The position numbers were made by a program, and so were the translations under genes. A DNA stretch of 64,000 bases, from assembly GCF_019320115.1 (NCBI RefSeq), contig NC_089589.1:22282580-22346579 (forward strand), given 5' to 3'. Position 1 is the first letter of the stretch. The number at the start of each line of letters is the position of its first letter. The notes under the pieces were generated by a model. The model was not told the DNA's origin. It made no database searches and saw only the letters and a list, made by a program, of their open reading frames with translations. Of the stretch, positions 12,141 to 22,574 are shown one piece after another. Origin of the DNA: Miscanthus floridulus (Eukaryota; Streptophyta; Magnoliopsida; Poales; Poaceae).

Positions 12141-14206
12141 TCAAACTTGCTCCACTTTGTCCAATAACACCTCCTCTGTTTCATCCCCTGAAACGTACCG
12201 TCTAGTCAAGTAACCAGATATTCCAATAGCAAGAAAGGTGCTCAGTATATGCAACATATAAAGCAGCAGTGTTGTGTTAATTTACCTGAAGCGTCAGCAG
12301 AGGGGCTGATGTTTGTCTTGAAGCTGAATGGATCTCTCGTGTACTTCACGTACCACTTCCTTCGAATGTTGTTGTCGTCATCATTTGCATATGCCCTGAC
12401 CTGCCTGATATGGCTGAACTTGTCCCACTCAGGGCTAGATTTTCCTTTAGCTATGGAAGCGAGCAGTGAGACATCACAGTCTAGAAGTAAATCCCTTGGG
12501 TTTACGTCCTTCAAGTATCCAGGGAGTGTTTTCATGTCGTAGTCCTCCAGTCCGAGTTTCTGAAGTGCAGGCAAACCCTCTAGCACCTTCAACTTTGGGC
12601 ACGAGCTGATATCAAGGTTCTGCAAATTTGGTAGGTTACTGATCCTCTCCAGGCTAGGACATCCAAGCTGAATTGTCAAACCAGAACCAAAGTTCTCCAC
12701 AGCGCTTGGGTGCTCATGATGGTGTGGTAGTAACTCTGGCCCAACACGCTTGATGCCTGGGGCGCTTTTAATCTGTAGGAACTCCAAGCTGGGGAGCTGC
12801 CACAAGCCATCAGGTAGCTCTGTGCAATAAGGCAAGTCATCCATCACTAGATTCCTCAAGCATCCAAGGGACACAATTGCTGTCGACGTCATCCACTTCG
12901 GAAGTCGTTGACTAAAGTACCCTTCGATTGTAAGATTTTCTAAGCAAGGCGGAGGGCAGAGCTCGTCAAACACCTTCTCGATGTGTTGCTGCTCTTCCAG
13001 TTTCACCAACCGGTGAGCACCTCCACTACTACTAGTGCACTGTAAGTACAGATAGCTGAGGCACACCTTTTCACCAAGCCTGGCTTTTATAGCAAATGAG
13101 GAAGAAGATACATTCTCCAGGCCATGTATACGAAGACGCATGAGCCGGTTAAGAGGTCCTAATTCTTCCAAACTACACCAATCACCCTCCACATGGGCTG
13201 GAAACCCCTTTAATATCCTCAAATTAGTTAGGCTGCCCAAACCCCTGGGTATATTGTTTATACCTGAGCCAAGAAGGCTTAGATACCTCAGCTGACGTAA
13301 CTTTCCAATGCCCACAGGAAGCTTCGTCAGACTTCCACAGTAAGAAAGGTCAATGCACTGCAAGAATTTCATCTTGGCTATTTTTTTTGGCAGCCTAGAT
13401 GTGTTAGTGCCATCTAGGCACAAATACCTCAAGTGTTTGAGTTGGACCAAAGATTCAGACAATGCATCAAAATTTCCATCTTCTATATGTAGGGTCCGCA
13501 AACAAGGAAAAGATGACAGTGAATCACCTGGGTTGATCTTTGTTTCCCCAACTAAAATAAGTGTTCGCAGTGATATATGTGCTTGTAGAGAACTCCACTC
13601 TAGCTCATTTGACTCTGATTCTTTGGATTTTAGTGATAACCGAATAACATTTTGTGGGTTAATGTTATTGGTATGGCCAGCCTCAGTTTTGTGAGCTATC
13701 AATGCTTCATCTCTAGTCAAATACTGAGCGAACGAGCGAACAACATCATGCATATTGCAAACTGTCTGGTCTATGTACCCTTGAACAGGCTCTAGAAGGT
13801 TCCTAGCTATTAACTCGTCATAGTACTCTTTTCCTAACACTTCCAAATCCTGTGAGTTTCCATGAACAAATCCTTCACTAATCCACATGGCAACAATACG
13901 GTCATACCTGAACACCGTGTTCTTTGGGAGGAGGGCGTAGTGCAGAAAGCAAGACTTCAACTCAGGGTTCAGATCTTGATAGCTCAGGTATACTGCATAG
14001 TTTAGCTCTTCGGGCATTTGAGATACTGACCATGTAGAATCATTAAGGACCTTTGTCCAATCGCTTCGCCTTGTCCTTTTCTGGCGGAGGAGGCCTCCTA
14101 TTACTTTGACTGCGAGAGGCAAACCATCACATTCTGCTATAATCGACATTCCAATGTCCTTCAATGCATCAACCTTTGGTTCATCATTATTTTCATTTCC
14201 GACCAC
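12141..14206 (-). CDS. CC-NB-LRR (NLR) resistance protein, exons 2 and 3
   Basis: Exon 2 is 14206-12286 and exon 3 is 12187-12141 on the minus strand. Exon 2 starts after tttgcag at the codon where exon 1 stops, and restores the second half of NB-ARC: GLPL at residues ~375-378, RNBS-D (CFLHYALLPK) at ~433-442, MHD at ~499-501. It then encodes a long LRR domain (LRYLCLDGT, LRYLSLLGS, LTNLRILKG and so on). The end of exon 2 has a donor cag/gtaaat; joining to an acceptor after tttcag at 12188 gives a short acidic tail ending LDKVEQV. Reading through the donor instead adds a Cys-rich tail ending at 12242. Protein length with exon 1 is 1002 residues, normal for the family. Role (family knowledge): intracellular receptor that detects pathogen effectors and triggers defence. 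No frameshift or stop was seen. The exon 3 model is inferred. Confidence 0.85.
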
Positions 14207-14397
14207 CTGCAAACCAACTTAAGCTTGTTAATTGAATGGAATATGTAGATATAAATACACTTGGTCATAATCGGAAGCAAAATCAAGTGCTAGAAACGAT
14301 ACTGTGTGCAGAGGCAAAATTCACATGCGACGTTCCAAGCGTATGACCGATGTACCAGTCCACTAAAATAGATGAAAAAATCATCGTATATGTATAT

Positions 14398-15307
14398 CAC
14401 TACGGCGCAATTAGGTGACGTCTGTGACTGTGTACAAGAATAGTGTTCTCATCAGTCACTATCATTACCAACTCTCGTCTACCTGATGTTTATAGTCACT
14501 CCAGTATTTATCGTATCTTTTATTTATTTATTTATTTCTTATTTTATTAAAAAAGGTTGTACAGTACGCCAGACTACTTCTCACTGCCAAGTACTGACAG
14601 TGATAAGTCATAAAAAAGCACAAAATATACGCCAGATTACTGCATCTTCACTGCCAGTAACCGACAATAACAGTATTTTAACTCAAGATCTCAACATTCT
14701 CCTGAGCATCTATACCAGCAGAGCTATACAACACTTGTGACTATACAACTGATGCTATTCTTTTAATTACACAATTTTGAATCTTATATTGCATATTTGA
14801 TACTCTAAATGCTCTCAAATGAAAAGGTTGTTAACTGCAAAGTTGTAGATCGATCTCATCGACTACTAACTCTACTATTGACTTTGTCTCCATTCGACAT
14901 CATTAACCATCTCAAATCCCATTGGTGAACTTACATAGAATATTTTGATACGTAAACCATCTTAAATTAAAAAGTTGTTAACTACAAAGTTTTAAATCTT
15001 TTTGAACGTATAAAGCTTATCTTATCAAACATCATATGAAAAAGTTATTACTTTTTCGTAAAATAGCCTATCAATGTTGGTTGTAGCCACAAACCGGCCA
15101 CGACGGGTGGTCCTCACTGCATGTTCGTGGCTATAACCAGCAGTGATAGTACACTGCCTGTCACTATCACTTGTAGCCATGATTCGTTCGTGAAAGTTTG
15201 ATTCGTTCGTGAAAGTTCATCTATCACTGTCAGTTGTACTATCACTACCGGTTCCAAAGCAACCAGCAATGATGGTCTGACAATGATGGCCTGTGTTTGT
15301 GGTAGTG
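14398..15307. mobile_element. Possible non-autonomous CACTA-type element
   Basis: Begins CACTACGG and ends GGTAGTG, with repeated cagtgatag / ctatcact motifs near both ends that could be subterminal repeats. The termini agree only over the first six bases and the flanking triplets (tat and cta) do not match, so this is a weak call. Confidence 0.35.
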
Positions 15308-15385
15308 CTAGGTTCTATATATGCTACCCACTTGCCTATTAATAATGGTATGAACTATCATGTCAGCCTGCACTATGGCACTTAA

Positions 15386-15663
15386 GGCCACGTTTGGATG
15401 TTGTAGTACTAAGAGACGTAGTATTAAGAAACAACGATTTTAGAACCTATAGATGTGGTAAACCATGATTTAGCAACAATGAGGTCTAGATATGAGTTTA
15501 TAAAACTCTAAAGAGACTACAAATTTAGCAAAACTCTGGTTTTCAAAACCATAAAATTTGTTGCATCAAAACACTTCGTACAACTCTAATAAAATCAAAG
15601 TATTTCATAAAAGCATGGAATTTTTCTAAAACTCCAAAAATACATCTGCATCCAAACAGGGCC
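15386..15663. mobile_element. Tourist-like MITE (PIF/Harbinger type)
   Basis: Inverted ends GGCCACGTTTGGATG and, on the other strand, GGCCCTGTTTGGATG match at 13 of 15 positions. The element is 278 bases, AT-rich and non-coding, and is flanked by TAA on both sides (15383-15385 and 15664-15666), as expected for the 3-bp duplication of this superfamily. It lies in NLR intron 1. Confidence 0.85.
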
Positions 15664-16035
15664 TAAGATTTTGAACTTGCTACATTCAAAAATTGTATAT
15701 GTAGTAGAAGTATTATTTTTATAAAAATATAGAATAATCAAAATTAAATTACTAGTGTTGATATGACATAGTATTTGAGTCAAATTTTATAAAATTATTT
15801 GAAATAAAAACTTATAAACTTTTTTGTCATGCCATAGTAATGTAATTTAAAATAAATTATCAGTGTCATTTTATATGTGGTTTGTTAAGTAACAGTTTAG
15901 CACTTGATGATCTATTAACTAAAAATATCTTAATGTATGTATGTTTGATTGGTCGATATATTAACCCATCTTTATGTTAATAACCGAAATGTATAGCATG
16001 GATCACGGAGGATGCAAACTATACAGCCATGGTGT

Positions 16036-16333
16036 GCCAAAGGATGACTAGTCCAGTTGGTACTGAGATATGCTAGTCACTCCGGCGGCACCCTCCAGGT
16101 CCTAAGTTTGACTCCAAGTGGGAGCGAATTTCAGGCTGGGGGTTAAAAAAATCCCCTCGCCGGTCCCGCGTGCCAAAGCACTGGTTTAAGGAGACGGCCC
16201 ATCTCACGGGTACGCCTCCCAGTGTCTGGATGGGGCCGGGGTTTGGGGGTTTTCTCGGCCTGTGTGAGAAGACCTTCTTCTTACGTATAATGCCCGGGGG
16301 GCGGCTTGCCCCCCGTAGGTCGAGTTTTTTTTT
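16036..16333 (+). mobile_element. tRNA-derived SINE
   Basis: The 5' part shows a B-box-like aggtcctaagtttgactcc preceded by an A-box-like agttggtactgag, and the 3' end is a T-run after gtcgag. It is bounded by 15-base direct repeats, atacagccatggtgt (16021-16035) and atacagccacggtgt (16334-16348), one mismatch apart, which is the expected target-site duplication. The middle (cggcccatctcacgg, ggttttctcgg) matches a SINE type I recognise from grasses. It lies in NLR intron 1, antisense to the gene. Confidence 0.85.
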
Positions 16334-17527
16334 ATACAGCCACGGTGTTGTCAGAAATTGGTCCTGCTATCGGCCAGGTTGAAGGTGAAAGAAGGAACCA
16401 GAGAAACCAGAGGATTTATTTTAACGAACATCTGTCCCTGCTGATGGTTCAGTAATTAACTAATCGGTCCCAATACAAGCCAACAAGAAGCTAGTCCTCG
16501 TTTGAAACCCAAAGATTGGGTATATGATCCTAGAAAATAAATTCGTCCCTTTGTGACATTTGTTTATTTTTTTATTCCAGTTTGACACTATATGTTCAAT
16601 TTCGTTGCAACTTATCATGAGATTATTCATAAAAGGACCAAACACCCCTGGTAGAAAAACGAATGGACGGAAGTCAATTATTAGGATCCAAATGGAAAGG
16701 TTATTAGAGTCTGCACATCTTGACCTGAAGAAGCTACGTTTTTCTCCCTTATTCATACTCTCTTGGATGCAGGTAAGCCTAATGTGATATCCCTTGTATC
16801 CTTAGCTTTTTAACCATTCTAGAGATGAGACAAGTGAGGCAAGTTACGTGGACAATTACTCAAGTGTCTATGGTAAAACCTGTCAATCAGGATATATGCC
16901 AAAGGGCCCGTGAGTACTTTTCCTAACTTTTTACGCCATGTTCATAATAGAACTTTAAATCATTGATTTTATTTTAACATGTTTACAGGATCTAGTAAAA
17001 TTATAATAGTTTGAAAAGGTTGTTAGAGAAAAGGATAAAAGTTACATATGTTATATGTTATTTTAATGTCTAACTCGATGAGATATTTAAAAAGTTCACT
17101 CCTATCACCTAATAATAGGACTTCTGAAAATTTAGAACAAAATAAACTAGGCAACAAGAGAAAGCCTAACATTCCCATCATTAAACAGTAATGTCCAGTC
17201 CTGATTGGCTTTAAATTGCTGATACAGTAGAGTAAAAGTTTAGAAATCTTAATTTCATGACCATCTAAAGAGTTGAGGCTCTCAAAAAAATCTATAGAGT
17301 TGCGACCACAAGTATTAGTAACAATGTAATAATGCTTGTACATGAGCTCTTATGAAACTTCACAAGCACCTACAGTCATTTGTGTAATGTAAGAATTTTT
17401 TTTTTAAAAAAATATTACTACATGTTACTAACTTTATTATTGTTTGTAGTTTACGCTTATTCCTTTTAGGCTTTTATTTCGCCTGTTCTTTATCATGCTC
17501 TGTGTTCATGATTCTTTAATGACATTT

Positions 17528-18011
17528 CACTACTATAGAAATGGATTTCGCCAACACTATTTTGATTCTATTAGAAACATCCGTAAAAATATATCACCTC
17601 CGGTAATTGAACCGTTGATAAAAATGGCTTTCACCACCATTTGTGGCAGTGAAACCCGGTTTTGAGTATATAGCCGGTCAGAAACCCTAGCCCATTCTCA
17701 CTCCCTCACCGACACCCCACCTACTGATCACCTCTTTCTCCCTTACTCGAGCACTTCCTTCCGCCCCCTCTCTCCCTCACCGACACCCCACCTACTGATC
17801 ACCTCTCTCTCCCTTACTCGAGCACTTCCTTCCGCCCCCTCTCTCTCCCTTACTCGAGCCACACATGGCACGTGTATTTTTAATTATTTTTATTCAACTT
17901 TCAATATTGGTTTCAATGTGGCGGTGATGAAGGTGAGCATCACCGCCGAATCGCAAAACCGGTGGTGATGGTGGTTTTCAAGCAAGCGGTGATAATGTTT
18001 GTGTAGTAGTG
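17528..18011. mobile_element. Non-autonomous CACTA element (484 bp)
   Basis: Ends are CACTACTATAGAAATGG and, on the other strand, CACTACTACACAAAC. TTT flanks both sides (17525-17527, 18012-18014), the 3-bp duplication expected for CACTA. Subterminal accggtggtgatgg / tcaccaccat motifs recur in both orientations. The middle carries a direct tandem duplication of a ~71-base CT-rich unit (17701 and 17772). Non-coding; it lies in the NLR intron. Confidence 0.85.
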
Positions 18012-18371
18012 TTTTGAAAGTGGTTTATAGACCCTAGATTTCTAATATTAATGCTAAAACAAATAACTATTTTGTACAACCATGCGCATAAGGGCATCTT
18101 CAGTGTAGATTTTCTTTATGTGGTTTCTAAGAGTGCGACCTCATTTTATAGGTTTAGGTTGATGAATGAAATGATTCCTCTCAAGACACAATTTTATAAA
18201 TAGATAGTAAAGCAATGTGAAGAAAATGCGCAAGATTACCGACATCTGAATAGATAGTGTAGCAAATGTGCATGCATGAATGTGTAACAAAATAAAGCTA
18301 GATAGATTGTGAAGCAAATGTGCACACATGAATACAAAACATATTAAATCCTTAAATTAACTTATACAAAC

Positions 18372-19412
18372 CTGCTTCTTGAGCAAAGACCAGGCATCTT
18401 CTTCTTCTAGTTTGTCGACATGGTGGTAGGGCACCTCCGCTATCATGCCTCGAGCGACCGTGTCATGTCTCGTTGTTACGAGAACACGACTTCCACGAGC
18501 AAGTGAGTTTATTAATGGAGGCTCAAGCACCTTCTCCCATGCATGGTGGTCCCAAACATCATCCATAACCAATAAGGTCTTGCACCCCTCCACGGCTTCC
18601 TTCAGGGTTTGCTCTAGTGTGTCCTTTGTGTTTCTTAGTGCTTGATGGTTTCCTTCTGCTCCAGTGATTGCTCTCTCTAATAGATCAACATCGCTAAATT
18701 CTTGATTGACACTCAACCATATTCTCTTTTGAAACTCTTGTTTGATGGAGTCATGATTAAAGATCTTCTTGGCAAGGGTGGTTTTGCCAATCCCTCCTAC
18801 TCCCACAATAGCATAAACCATAACATTTTTGTGTTCATGTACATTTTTGTCCTTCTTCATGAGCAAATCCACAAGATTTCTTGTGTCCTCCTCAATCTTC
18901 TCACCAACCACACCTAACTCATCCCCCCCTGTTGTCTCACGCCTAGTGCGAAGGGAGGATTCTACCTTTTTTGTGTTGTCCTTATAAGATGCAAGGTTAA
19001 TGAAGTTGAAGGTTTTGCTACGCTTCTCAATGTCATCTAGCCTCTCATTAAGACTTTTTATGCGATTACCGATGTCATGAGCATGGAGAGGATTCCTCAT
19101 ACAAAAGAGCAAGGGATTGAAGCAGCCCATATCACAGCTTCGACCCCGTTCCATCGCCTTGAGCTGGCACAAATCAAGGATGTTGGTAGCATCATACATG
19201 GCATTCCTAAGCTCTCTCACCCATGATTTCACACTCTGGTCGCTGATGTTCCTCTTGTCAGCATCGGCAAGGAACCTCTTAAGGTCCCCAAGCTTCATCC
19301 CCATCTTTTTTATCTCATCAGGAACACCTAAGAGCAGATGCACCTCTTCTTTTGCCATCTCCAACAACATGTCTTGGAGGTAGGATGCTAAAGCATCCAG
19401 TACCACCGCCAT
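18372..19412 (-). CDS. CC-NB-LRR (NLR) resistance protein, exon 1
   Basis: Encodes residues 1-347 of the NLR completed by 14206-12141. Residues 1-130 form an Rx-type coiled-coil domain (an EDVID-like region around residues 68-80, AMYDATNILD). NB-ARC follows: P-loop GVGGIGKTT at 204-212, RNBS-A (IWLSVNQEFSD) at 231-241, kinase-2 LLVMDDVWD at 280-288, RNBS-B GSRVLVTTR at 307-315. The invariant Lys210 and the two Asp of kinase-2 are present, so ATP binding is plausible. The ATG at 19412 gives the usual N-terminus. The exon ends at KKQ with donor cag/gtttgt. If the intron were retained, translation would stop four codons later, giving a truncated CC-NB protein. Base use is ordinary for a host gene. 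Confidence 0.9.
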
Positions 19413-19634
19413 TTTTGCTGCTTCGATATCTACAAAATCGAAATTAGATAAAAAAAATTACGTGTTTCATTTTAAAGGAAAGGTAATCTTGGTGGTAAAA
19501 ATAATTAAGAAAGAGGATGGAAAGAAAAAACATAGAGAGCTGGGAGAGACTAGGCATATGCACCTTGATTTGCAGCGGCGAGAGAGAATGCTGTGTCCTA
19601 CAGTTCCTTGATCTGTTGTGGGGTACATTTGTCA
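19413..19634 (-). other. NLR 5' leader
   Basis: On the minus strand, ttttgtag directly upstream of the start region (about 19434) could be a 3' splice site of a leader intron. Matching donor-like caacag/gt runs occur in both copies of the duplicated leader further upstream (near 19781 and 20192). This is inference from splice-site patterns only. Confidence 0.3.
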
Positions 19635-20660
19635 CAGAGATGCCAAATTGTTAGATTTGTGGTTGATGTATAATAGTGTATATAAACGAGTACACAAGTT
19701 TGAAAGTAGATCTTGGACGCAGAGCTAGCTACGCATGAAAAATTGGATGCAGAGAAATAAGGCGTCGAGGAAACGGACCTGTTGAGCGATGGCTGGAACT
19801 GGAAGTACGTTGGACCAAGTGCAGGCGTGGTTTGTGGAACGGCACCTGCTGCCTAGCAGTTGCAAAGGTTGGAGATTGGCCGGATCCGCGACTAGGCGTG
19901 GAACGGCACCTGCTGCCTAGGCGTGGTTTGCAGCCGGTAGAGGGAGGATAATATGTGTGCTTCAGTTCCTTGGTCTGTTGTAGAGTAACGCAAGAGGACT
20001 GGCCAGGCCGCGCTGGGGTTTACAGTCGTCGATCACCATAGAGATGCCGAATTGTTAGATTTGTGGTTGGTGTATATATATAATAGTATATATAAACGAG
20101 TACACAAGTTTGTAGTAGATCTCGGACGCAGAGCTAGCTACGCATAAAAAAAAATAATTGCAGAGAAATACAACGTCAAGGAAACGAACCTGTTGAGCGA
20201 TGCCTGGAAGCCTGGAACAGGAACGAATCCCGGCGTGGTTTGTGGCAACTGCTCTGCTTGACGGACGCTGGCGGAGGTGGTGGCGAATGGGCTGATGGCC
20301 AGGGTTGCTGCTAGCCGGCGCCGGAGGGGGCGGACAAGCTGAAATGGACTTAAGCGAAGAACAGAGGAGATGTGAGGTGGTTAGCGACGACTAGAGCTGC
20401 GGTTGCTTCTCTCGGCAGCTTGAGATGAGGAACGAAGGCAACTTTATAGTTGGCCATGGTCGCCCAGTTAACTGAGCTGGGCTGGTAGTGGCAGGCAGAG
20501 TCTGAACATCTTCAAATACTTCAAATAAGTTATAGTCTTACGGATGGTATCAGGGTCAATAATTTTGATATAAATTTATCTTCATGCAAATTCGTATAAA
20601 AAATTATGAATTATTTTTTTGACCACACTTCTTTTCAGAAACGGGCTTGCCACCTCTGTT
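19635..20660 (-). repeat. NLR upstream region with internal duplication (leader copy L1)
   Basis: A ~170-base block (start attgttagatttgtggttg, then acgagtacacaagtttg, ending in gttgagcgatg) occurs at about 19645-19795 and again at 20050-20205. Between them a ~35-base run containing gtggaacggcacctgctgcc is itself repeated. The right part (20225-20660) is related to 35329-35770 and 43177-43730. Its position directly upstream of the NLR start suggests promoter plus leader. Confidence 0.7.
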
Positions 20661-21230
20661 AATTGTTATGTCTAGATCCTAGTTTTCTCTTTAACCATTC
20701 GTATGAACGCCTTCTTTTATTTGTTCATGTTACTAAAAAAGAGTTTAGGTCCTAGTAGTATTGCTTTCCACATGTTGATTAAGTTGAAACACAGCTTGCA
20801 CGCCAACGCTCAATACGTTGAATTTATTATAACACAGGATTATATTTGTAGTAGTGTTGTTTTATATAACGTAGGATGGTAAAAAATAAGTTACTAATAT
20901 TGATATTACATAATTTTTTTATTCAAAATGTATAAACTTATTCAGAATTCCAAATTATGAAATCTATTATCATGGAGTGTTAATATAAATTAAAATTAAT
21001 AATTGGTGATATTGCTATTGATTTGGTAGGTGAACATTTTTCCATGTTTCATAATCTATTAAAATAAATATTTATCCTATGTATACATGCGAAAGATAAT
21101 ATTATGCTTAATTTTAACTTCATGGTTGTTGAATGTTAAATTTTTTTTTGTAATAGCATATATTAGTATTTAATGTAGATTTGAGAATTTTTATTTGTTT
21201 CTTTATAATAGCCGTGGTAGAAAAAATATA
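20661..21230. other. AT-rich intergenic
   Basis: No coding frame, RNA gene or transposon terminus recognised. Confidence 0.5.
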
Positions 21231-21857
21231 GAGGTGTTACATTATATGCTGTTTCATAATAGCGTATATGGGTATGTTGAATGCAAACTTAGAGGTTACT
21301 TTGCATTATCCTTCATATTGATAGAGGTGGTTAATTTATAAAATTATCAGGGAGTATTTTAAATTATCTTTCATAATGGCAGGTGTAGGTAATTTAGATA
21401 CAATGTTAGAGAATTATTTCGAATTGTCTTGATAACGACAAAGGTGGATAATTCAGATGTAATGTTAGGGGGTTATTTTGAATTATCTTTAACAATGACA
21501 AATGCGGTTTATTTAGATGCAAGTTTAGGGGTTAGCTTGAATTATTTTTTCAAAATAACAGAGGTGGGTAATTTATATACAAGTTTAGGGGGTTATTTTG
21601 AATTATCTTTCATAATGGTATATGTGGATAATTTAGGTGCAAGATTCAAAGGTTACTTTATGTATTTTTCATAATAGCAAAGGTAGGTATTTTTATAAAT
21701 GATAACATATCCAATGGCTATTATCAACGATGACGATTAAAGTTTATCAAATTAATGGTTAGATGTTTCTTATTATTGTGAGAGTTTCTAGGATCTATTT
21801 TTTGACTAGCACGTCAAGTGAGAATTAACGTGGTGCCTTTAATTACTTAATAGTAGA
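21231..21857 (-). mobile_element. Helitron fragment, inverted relative to 37232-40325
   Basis: On the minus strand the sequence starting at 21857 (TCTACTATTAAG) follows the same course as the Helitron at 37232: an 'aggc-c...acgttaattctca' block, then 'gaaactctcacaataataag', then a ~70-75 base tandem repeat built around ggtaatttagatacaa and gaattatctttcataat (21260-21690 on the plus strand). No 3' hairpin end was found on the low-coordinate side, so the element is truncated or its end has decayed. Confidence 0.6.
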
Positions 21858-21969
21858 ATTAGGTCTTGAGTTGGTTTTTGATAAATATTTTTTTACCAAG
21901 AGACGTTTGAGGTCATAATAATACACTACTAGAGAACAGACTTTAGAACGATGTCCCAAATTAGCATTA

Positions 21970-22200
21970 GCCTTGGCATTTTTTGCCCCCGGGACTAAAG
22001 AACCCTTTAGTCCCGGTTGGTAATACCAACCGGGACTAAAGGTCCCTGCCCAACGGTCGTCCGCGGGACAGAGATCTTTAGTCCCGGCTGGTATTACCAG
22101 CCAGGACTAAAGCTTTTAGTCCCGGTTTGGGTGATGCCCCGGGAATAAAGATTAATCTTTAGTCCCGGTTTGGACCCCTAACCGGGACTAATAATCCCGG
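21970..22200. repeat. CACTA left subterminal array
   Basis: Several copies of tttagtcccggttggtaa and its inverted form accgggactaaag, some arranged as palindromes. In En/Spm-type elements such motifs bind the small transposition protein; binding is assumed here from family knowledge. The array is followed at 22200 by cggcctataattcagc, a possible TATA region for the first gene. Confidence 0.85.
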
Positions 22201-22574
22201 CCTATAATTCAGCTCATTTCTTTCTCCCCGAGCCCGAGCCATTCCATTCAAACTCACTGCCTCTGTTCTTCAGCTTGCTGTTGTTCTTACTCTCTCCCCC
22301 TCCATTGGTGTTGCTCTTCGATTTTGGAGGTAACAAACTTAATCCTCTTATGTTTTATCAGTAGCTTATCTCATTTTGCGATGTAGATGCATGTGTAACT
22401 TTATATGTTGGACTTTATTATGATTGTATATGTCATTTTTAGCTCAAAATCACATGATAATTTGCATATATGTTTGGATAAACAAAAGTTAAATTAGTTC
22501 ATCAAAATCACGCCTCGCTCGTCCTCGCTGGAGCACGCGCCATCCTCGTCCCCGGTGGCTTACGTGATCTTAGA

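Larger units (their letters stand above)
14207..18371 (-). other. NLR intron 1 (about 4.2 kb), transposon-loaded
   Basis: Donor is cag/gtttgt at 18372/18371 and acceptor is tttgcag/gtg at 14207/14206, both phase 0 on the minus strand. An intron at this point, between RNBS-B and GLPL, is common in grass NLRs as far as I recall. It holds a possible CACTA derivative (14398-15307), a Tourist-like MITE (15386-15663), a SINE (16036-16333) and a CACTA MITE (17528-18011). The remainder is AT-rich with no coding signal. Confidence 0.8.

Noticed and set aside
12242..19412. Two separate partial NLR genes (an LRR-only gene and a CC-NB gene)
   Set aside because: The pieces are complementary, in the right order on one strand, and join at a GT-AG intron without loss of a motif or frame. 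One gene is the simpler reading.
21970..22200. CRISPR-like array of palindromic repeats
   Set aside because: The palindromes have no regular unique spacers and sit at CACTA termini of a plant genome; they are subterminal transposase-binding-type repeats.
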